Assembly: GCA_038496445.1 (NCBI GenBank)
Contig: JALMLS010000079.1
Span: forward strand, 124,001-188,000
Origin: Trichosphaerium sp. ATCC 40318
Lineage: Eukaryota; Discosea; Flabellinia; Trichosidae
Direction of reading: 5' to 3'
DNA: 64,000 nucleotides
A program made the translations under genes and the position numbers. The notes below the pieces were generated by a model. The model was not told the origin of the DNA. It saw nothing but the letters and a program-made list of their open reading frames with translations, and did not search any database. Positions 56,763-64,000 of the stretch are shown piece after piece; position 1 is the first letter of the stretch; each line of letters starts with the position of its first letter.

Positions 56763-58415
56763 ATGTACAAGCAGAAGCTGTTGTTGCTCATAATAATTCC
56801 GAGCGTTCTTTGCTCTCTTTCATGGCCTGGTATTGGTAACTTCTCTGCACCTACACTAAGGTACAGCTTCGGATAGGAGATGTCCCATTATGAGCGAAGC
56901 ATTTTATATTAATCCGATATTAGCTACCCTCTCGTAAATTTCGATCAAGTGGCTGGTAAACCTGTTTTTTGGAACAACAGAAACACTTCTTTTGAAGGAA
57001 AAATTGTTTTTGTTGAATACGATTTTCCGTTAGCCGGAGTACCTTTGGAACCTATAATAGTTGATTATCAGCGTCATGGACCAGCTGCTATTGTTTTTAA
57101 GGACGATTCAAACGATCCCGGTAAAATATGGCTGAATAGTAATCATAAACATCGTCACGTGAAAGTACCCGTTGTCGCAATGAAAGGTGAGATTGCCTAA
57201 GTGTTCTTTTTTTGTGAATCTGACTCCCCGAGAGATGACGATTTCAATGCGTTGATTGAACTGTTTACGAACGAAACCTACTTGCAAAATAACATCACAC
57301 TGACGCATGGTACGGTGCAATGATAGAGGGTTCTATATCTAATAGTATAACAGAGGAGAACAAGTGGGAACAAACTCTCGGTTCAATGTTGTTTGTCCTT
57401 TTGGCACAACTTCCTTTTCTCTTATGGAGTCTTACTCTGATGTCTTTGTGTGTTTACAGACTCTATTGTATGTCGTCATCAAGGAGCAACAAGAGATGTA
57501 ACGTAACTCCAATGTTACTTATTCTAATGCTAGAGTTGCTAGCAAATACTGGTACGAAGAGACAAAACGACCTCAATTTTGGAAACTAATTCTCTTCCCT
57601 GGAAACAGAACGCTTTATCTTTGCCATTGATTTGTTTGGAAGTCGTCGATTATACCCTCCTTGGATGGCATACGTATCATATAGGCATACAATCCCTTAT
57701 TCTCTTGGATCGTTCTTGATCATGGCTGTCCACTGGAACGAGATTTTGAAGGCCAATCAGGTCGTTATAAACAGATTTTTAAGTCGATCGAATAAGATAA
57801 TATACGCAACAGTCATCGCTCTGATACTTGTAGAAACGATAATAGATATTGTAGGATCAGTCGTACGTTATTTTGAATAAGAACAACCATCCATTCTGAC
57901 TCTTTTTTGGAAATAGTTAACAGTTCAGCTGTTTTATTTAATTCCTCTTATACTTTACTTCATTTTCACGGCCTTGATCGCCATATTTTACAATGCAACT
58001 GCTATACGCGTATTGATGAGAGTGTCCAAGCTTCGTGTATGCAACGATAAACCCGCTATAACTGGTGTACGCCAACTATGATCTTCACACTAAAAAAAAA
58101 ACTAACTAATTTTGTGACTAGGCTATGTACAAAGCCCTCATGGTTGGTATCATTCTCATCATTATTCTTGTCTTCACTATTCTATTCTTACCAAGCATAT
58201 ATACATACGCTGTCAACTACGTTATCATTCGGTCTACATACACATTCTTGTGGTTTGCAGCAAGCACGTTCCAAATTTTACATTTCTATGATACAACAGA
58301 CTGGTCGGGAAGAGCTGCGTCTTCAGTTTTTGGAATCAAAGTCGACAGTAGTTCTCCTAGACAATCTAGAAACACTATGAGTAGTGTAGTGCGCTCAGTT
58401 ACTGACATAAAGTGA
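56763..58415 (+). CDS. PA-domain seven-transmembrane protein
   Basis: Exons 56763-56860, 56924-57186, 57235-57309, 57354-57551, 57609-57862, 57917-58066 and 58122-58415, about 443 residues. Signal peptide (MYKQKLLLLIIIPSVLCS). A luminal/extracellular protease-associated-like domain follows (TSFEGKIVFVEYDFPLAGVP, GPAAIVFKDDSND, VKVPVVAMK). Then seven hydrophobic segments: LGSMLFVLLAQLPFLLWSLT; MLLILMLELLANTERFIFAI; SLGSFLIMAVHW; IIYATVIALILVETIIDIVG; LFYLIPLILYFIFTALIAIF; ALMVGIILIIILVFTILFLP; STYTFLWFAASTFQ. A Ser-rich tail closes it. The topology recalls TOM1/GPR107-type proteins with large luminal N-termini; the exact family is undecided. Confidence 0.78.
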
Positions 58416-60167
58416 AAGTGTCTAATCAAAATCAAAATAAAAAAAAAAGATGCTTTCAAAACTTCAACGATTATTTTACAAGTGAATAGATTAATATTAT
58501 CACCTACTGCTCACCGCTTGAACATCCATAACAATCTCAAATAAAATTTCTAACACACTTGGAGGAAAAAAAACCCGTTCCAAACTATACACGTGAGGTG
58601 AAACCACTCAAAACTAAACGTTCTTTAACATTAAATTTTTTTTATAGTTAATCAATCAAAGTACTACCGTGTAGTTTTAACTTGTACAGTTGAGAATAAC
58701 TTGTTCGCGATTAACCATTACCTCGCGCATGCGATGAAAGAACTGTAAATTATCTTCGCGTTATAAAGCCCTTAGTTCGGAATACCTTCCGCGCTGATGC
58801 CTATTTTGAGTTAAACATGTTCAGTTCACTTTTTTTTTCCCAAGTGCTAACCTGTCTCGATGTTTTAAGGCTCAAAGGATAGTAAGGAACTAAGTATCCT
58901 ACCCCATTATTGTTTTTATTTTAGGTGAAGTTATTATCATAACAACTTGCCTCCTTTATGGTGCACAAGTTACGCTAGTGAACAAATCAATTGCGAAATC
59001 CTGTACTTTTCTTACCGCCGAGAGATTGCTCTAATGCTTGCTAACTAAGTGTTGATACTGCTCTTAAAAAAATACTATGCTTCGCTATTTCTCAGTCTGT
59101 TTGTGCCCTTTAAGGTTGTTTGAACGCGCCGTGAGTATAAAGAGAAGTAACTACAGGCTAGAAAGCGGTCAGTAAGGAACATTGTTTTTAAATACGAAAA
59201 AAATTATTTAGTTTTTACCTCACATCTTCTCTACGCGTGATCTTTCTTATCACGTGTTATGAAGAGTTATAAAGACATTTTTAAAAAATAACTTACAAAC
59301 AGAGAAGAAATATTCGTTTGTACCACAGTAGTATGGTCGCCTAGGTTGGCGTCGAAATGGGTTGTGTAGAGCAGTTTAACAGCGTCATCTTCAAAGGTGA
59401 AAAATAGATTGGTTTACCTCTAGCACGAGATTTAGAACAATAAGGAGTAGAATAATGCACATTGAAAGATATTAATCTCTGGAAAGCGTACCCAGGCATC
59501 GCTAGCGTTTAGGCAATGAGTGATGACACCAAAACTGGGTAGTATTGAAAATAAAGCCAACTTTTTACTATTCTACCAGGGTTAGCAAAAACGTGACTAT
59601 CACGTGGTATCGTACCATTTAATATATAATAACACACAAAGCCTTGTACATGGTTTCTTGTGATATGAAGGTGTAATCTCTAGAACACAAGCCAAAAAGA
59701 AAGAACTGAATTGTTTTGATTAAGTCAAAAATTCGCAAACGCCGACTAGGTTAACTGAAGGTAACGCCTCTAACGCTCATCCCCTCATACCTAATGACAG
59801 CAGTGTGAGTAATAACAAACAAATAAACTTGATTTATACTAGTTAGGGACAATCATTCTCCAATCTTTCAGTCCGACACACTAAACCTTTCAGAAGCGAA
59901 AGAGATATCTGTAGCATCACCTATGAGGATTGTTGTTAAAGATAAACACAATATTGAACGCGTACGTGGTAGTAGAAGACAAATAAAACACGCCTTCCTT
60001 TTAAATACATTATACAATAAACAACAAGCGAGCAAACATCAATACCATGACGTTGTTGGCCTTGTAGTTGTTGTTTGTTTGTTTGTTTGTTTGTGAACTA
60101 TTAGTTTACAACATTTCTGAAAACGGACTGTGTAGAATCCATGGAGCTTGTTCTCTATCTCCCATAG
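58416..60167. other. Longest gene-free stretch
   Basis: About 1.75 kb. No exon supported. CACGTG occurs at about 59251 and 59590, and a GTTT microsatellite near the end. Confidence 0.5.
60069..60094. repeat. (GTTT)n microsatellite
   Basis: About six perfect tandem GTTT units within a G/T-rich run. Confidence 0.9.
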
Positions 60168-60807
60168 AGAGTGTGATAGTACGTGGTTCGGTAAGAATCC
60201 TCAACCTGTATTATACGCACTTTGCTGTATCACTGGATTAAACCTTGGCGTAAAGTTTGAGAGAGACGAGAGAGGAGATTTTTTCCGTGTAGAGTACGTT
60301 TGTTTTTTTTTTTTTTTGGTTTGTTTTTCTGTTAGTTTTTTAAACGCGTCTGTACGATCACGTGATATGCTAATTATCTAAAACTAGTAATCATAACGTC
60401 TTCATGCTTGCTTTTAGTATTTTTACATTACAAAAACCTAAGAAACCAAAGAATCAGTACAGCATATACAAGGCAATGAAAAGGTAAGCGTCAAAAATCA
60501 AACAGGTCAAAAAAACAACATAATAAATGCACCCTATTTTCTGGAAATCACTATCATGGCTGATATACGCTTTAGATGGGTTAATATGATGGATCATAGG
60601 CGTAAGGATAGACAATGGAGGTTCCGAATACGTAGAGATGAAAGAGAAAGATGGGATGCTGTAATGCAGCAGTTCTATGCTTTTATGAGTACAAGACCAT
60701 CTATTTTATGGACATGGCAGTGCGACAACTCAAAAGAAATAATACACATTGACTGTTTAGATTTTTCTGTTTTGCTTAAATCTGTTGTATGGGCATCAAC
60801 TTTGTAG
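60168..60807 (+). CDS. Unknown basic protein, 5' end uncertain
   Basis: Three exons, 60168-60293, 60418-60483 and 60576-60807, join in phase. They read WFGKNPQPVLYALCCITGLN, ERDERGDFFRVEDIFTLQKP, QYSIYKAMKRWVNMMDHRR, RKDRQWRFRIRRDERERWDA and DCLDFSVLLKSVVWASTL-stop. No ATG is found in frame before the first exon, so at least one 5' exon is missing. I recognise no family; the middle is strongly Arg/Glu/Trp-rich. An ATCACGTGAT palindrome lies in the first intron. Confidence 0.55.
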
Positions 60808-61530
60808 TGTAAAAGAAAAAAGACTACTAAAGATTGTATTTATTTCTTCCGGTTGTAAAAGTACTTGGTTGTTGTTTTCATTTTTTCTGGAATTGCTGAG
60901 CTGTTTATTCCATTACTACCTACCCTTGTAGTACTATAAAACACTCGGAGAATGCTAGTATTGTGGAGTTTATTTGTACGGCAAGAATAGAGTCACGTGT
61001 GATAGAGTAGACTCTCAATTAAAGTATCACGTTTTTTTACTTCAGAGTTTTAGGCGGACAACTTTTTTTTCAGCCTATTTTCGCGTTATACTACAGTTTC
61101 CGAGGCTAAAAAACTTCCATGTAGTAGAGGGTATCTTCTAGTTGAATATGAAACGTTTGGTACGGCGTACAACGTTCTTTTGCGGAGATTGACTCAAAAT
61201 TACACGCAAATTTTTGTGTTCAAATACTTCGAGTTTACGGTCGTTCTAGCGTCATAGGTCGCCATAAAACTACGTAGGAGAATAAAACAAAATGTGTTGT
61301 CACTGCACTTTCTGTATCAAGTCATATTGTAGCCTAGGAAAGCGAAACAAAGTGTAAGCGAATACAGAATTAGATCGTTAGTTCCTTTACACTACTCAAA
61401 ACCCTTGTCGATTTTTTCTTGTTGAAAACGTCATGACCGTTTCACGTTCACTGCTTGATCAAACAAACCAAAAGGCCTGCTACCGACAACAGCTGTGGCT
61501 CCTTTTTTTTGTTTAAACTTGTCATCAACA
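60808..61530. other. Intergenic
   Basis: About 720 bases, no exon supported. Confidence 0.4.
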
Positions 61531-63009
61531 ATGCGTATTGTTCTGGTTGTTCTAATGTATGTACCTTTTTAGTTTTTTTTGAAATTAATCACGTGATAGG
61601 TTCGTTTGCTTGGCAAACTGTTGTACGAGCAATACATGGGATGAAAGTCTCCCAAATATGCCAAAAGCGACAGGAGAAGTTGCTGGTGCCGTTATTGGTG
61701 ATGCCATGTATCTCGCTGGAGAGGTAATTTAGTTAATGAATGCCGTTTGACACAGAAAACTTTTTTCCATCGAAAAGTCGGTCGAAAAATATTGTTAATT
61801 AAACTCCATTTCCTTCAACTTTCTGGGATTTGTTCTCTAACTAGTGTTAGGATAATACCGAGACCTTCAAGTTTGATTTCAAGACAAACAAGTGGTCAAC
61901 TGTAGCAAGCAGAATACACGCTGGTAACCACAACTCGGCTCACGTTATCGATGGTAAAGTGCTGAAAAAAAATTTCATCCTACTTTTTCTTTGCCTCTTA
62001 TTTGTCAACTAGGCTTGTGGTATATTGTTGGTGGTATTGACGCCAACTCATATGGTACCGTACAGATATACAATACTAAAACGGACACCTGGAAAGAAGG
62101 CAAAACGTAAGTGACTTTTCGCTTCGTCAAGTTTTTTTTGTGAGATAATGTGATATCTTAGCATGCCTTGGGATGGTGGTTCAGTATGCTCTGCCTACAT
62201 AGATGGTTATATTTACGCTTGTGGAGGTGTTCAAGGCTTTGAGAATGGTCATAAAAGAGGTGGAACAAACACAACCTCACAATGTGGAAAATATGATGTC
62301 GGTACGATTAAACAGATGATTACTACTTGGGCTAAGTTCTATAGCTACTAATTCATGGACCTACATGAAATCTATGCCATATGGAAGGTAATCAGTACTC
62401 AGATATCTAGATAATTAACTAACCGTTTGCTTGAGAAATCACGCTGCAACTACTTCTGAAGGAGACAAGATGTGGGTTTTTGGTGGAAGAATGGGCGGAA
62501 ATTATCCTACTAATGGGTACAATACTGTTCAGGTCTATGATCCAAAAACAGATAAGTGGGAGGTACAAATAATTAAGAGGAAAAAAAAATCACGTGATTT
62601 TTTAACCGTTGAAAATAGACAAGCGAAGATCGAGACTCAAAACTCAAACCGTTCCCTCAAGAAAGAGGTACAACAAAAAACTTCAAGTATTTTTTGTGGT
62701 GGCATGTATTTTAACTTGATCAAAGGTGGTATGGGTACAGCAAGGTATGCTAAAAACGCAAATGGCGTAGGAGAGTTCTACATATTCGGAGGAGAAACAC
62801 AAAATGGTAAAAACGCAACGTCTAATTTTGTGTATTCTCGTGTTGACATCTATAATCCTTCCACCAATTCATGGCGTTCTGGAAAGAATATGCCTCTACC
62901 TAGACATGGTATATATCCTCTTCTATACCAAGGTAAACTTTACATTGGTGGTGGAGGTATTCATCATGGGCATTCGACAACTGATCACTTTGATTCTTAC
63001 TGCATTTAA
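61531..63009 (+). CDS. Secreted Kelch-repeat protein
   Basis: Exons 61531-61556, 61600-61723, 61851-61953, 62013-62106, 62162-62301, 62345-62387, 62436-62562, 62619-62667 and 62726-63009. Signal peptide split over the first two exons (MRIVLVVLMFVCLANCC). The remainder is about six Kelch blades, giving one beta-propeller (GDAMYLAGE, LWYIVGGIDANSYGTVQIYN, GYIYACGGVQGFENGHKR, KMWVFGGRMGGNYPTNGYNT, EFYIFGGETQNGKNATSNF, LYIGGGGIHHGHSTTDHF). There is no BTB or other domain, so it is probably an extracellular Kelch protein. Two ATCACGTGAT palindromes sit in its introns. Confidence 0.88.
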
Positions 63010-64000
63010 AAAAGTTTGTTTTATCATAAATAAACTCAGTCACTTCGCACTTTGTGTTGCTATTTGAATGACAATAATAGAAAGCACGTGCTTATTGGCG
63101 TGGAGTTGCAAACCGACAAAGTCACGTATTACAACAACACCATAATTCGAAGGTAAACGCAGTGGAACGAACCTAAGCTTTGCATTGTTTTTTTTCTCGG
63201 CGTTGAATTTCGTTGATCGTAAACACGATCTGTGCTTTCACGTACCTTTATACCTCATGTTTGCCATAGGTACACTTCAAAGCTGCATAGACGTTGTTTC
63301 TAATATATTTGTAGGCTCCAAACGGTTACAAGTTCATTTATGCCAAAAACCGCTTCTAGAGTCGCGCTATACTCTAGCTACGCGTAAACAACGTTATTCA
63401 TCAACAGGTTCAACCAAAATACAATATTGGCCTCAACCATCGTACGAAACAACATTCTATTGCGTGTTAATCTATCTCATAGGGTTTTAAAGACGATTGT
63501 ACGCATTTTCTCTACTCCGCCTAATATTTTCAATTCTATGCTATTCAGAGCAAAGATACTGATGGGTAAGCGCCCGGAAAGCTATTTAAATACCTTCTCA
63601 CTTTTTTTCTTAATTAAAGGCACCAATCTTTCAGTACATGATCGGATATCCTTTAGAAAACTTAAAAAAGATAACCAAGTACGTTTTTAAAAGAAAACAA
63701 GTCAATGACACCTGTGGAGCGCGTAAAAAAGTTGAGTTCATTTTTTTTGATGAAAAGTCGCTTTTTTGATTTTTGTGTTCTCTTGACAGTAGTTGCTTAA
63801 AATCTTTTTTTTTGCGTTTTTGATTATAAAAGAGAATTGGTTGAGTTTAAAGGAGTACATACAAAATAGCTGTGAAGTTAATTATCATTGCTGTGATGAT
63901 AAAAGACAAAACTAGTTTTGATGACATTTTTTCTGTTTTTTTGACAAAAACCTCACCCAACACTCAATGTCCTATACTTGTGAACATTTGAATTGCTAAT
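63010..64000. other. Window end, no supported gene
   Basis: Several short frames (for example 63185-63490) but no splice-consistent family match. A gene could begin or end beyond the window. Confidence 0.4.

Noticed and set aside
58416-60167. Possible long non-coding RNA gene
   Set aside because: Nothing in the sequence alone supports transcription.
1-64000. tRNA, rRNA, CRISPR arrays, bacterial operons
   Set aside because: No cloverleaf with A/B boxes, no rRNA sequence and no repeat-spacer array was seen; spliced genes show a eukaryotic nuclear sequence.

Overview
This window is a compact, AT-rich eukaryotic nuclear segment. About 25 protein-coding genes lie on both strands. Almost all are cut into many small exons by introns of about 40-80 bp, and most gene-to-gene gaps are a few hundred bases. 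I rebuilt gene models by following reading frame, splice phase and family motifs across introns, so exon joins are my inference except where stated. The gene set (C2 protein, AS3MT, GST, Ankyrin-PARP, PRPF38A, ABP34-type actin bundler, animal-type haem peroxidase, LZTR1-like Kelch-BTB, filamin repeat, MORN and SAM proteins, SLC25 carrier) fits an early-branching animal such as a sponge, or a unicellular holozoan relative. I cannot name the species.

Layout. 1-3.9 kb: 3' end of a Ski2-type RNA helicase (+), a single-C2 protein (+), and AS3MT (-). 4.6-10.4 kb: a basic protein ending in one filamin repeat (+) and a membrane-anchored YtcJ-type amidohydrolase (+). 10.6-15.1 kb, minus strand: F-box/MORN-variant protein, mu-like GST, and a type I membrane protein with a Pro/Thr stalk. 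15.9-21.6 kb, plus strand: Ankyrin-PARP and an M28 metallopeptidase. 21.7-31.4 kb, mainly minus strand: PRPF38A, ABP34, an acidic-repeat possibly mitochondrial protein, a hAT-type MITE, an SLC25 carrier and a PH-domain protein. 32.6-35.1 kb (-): a MORN-SAM-ART protein. 36.5-41.1 kb: a secreted Cys-rich protein (+), an F-box/LRR relic, and an endonuclease-I family protein (-). 41.4-50.8 kb: a secreted protein (-), inverted fragments of its 3' end, and two decayed direct copies of a signal-peptide gene that flank a haem peroxidase (+). 52.3-63.0 kb: a mucin-like GPI-type protein (+), an LZTR1-like Kelch-BTB protein ending in a CaaX-like box (-), a PA-domain seven-TM protein (+), an unknown small protein (+) and a secreted Kelch protein (+).

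Three genome-style signals stand out. The palindrome ATCACGTGAT occurs 12 times, 10 of them in introns. Donor sites are very often GTACG-like rather than GTAAGT. At least seven introns are best explained as GC-AG. The most interesting proteins are two multidomain proteins whose C-termini share an ADP-ribosyltransferase-like block. The Ankyrin one keeps an H-Y-E-like triad; in the MORN-SAM one the matching positions read Y-R-E.
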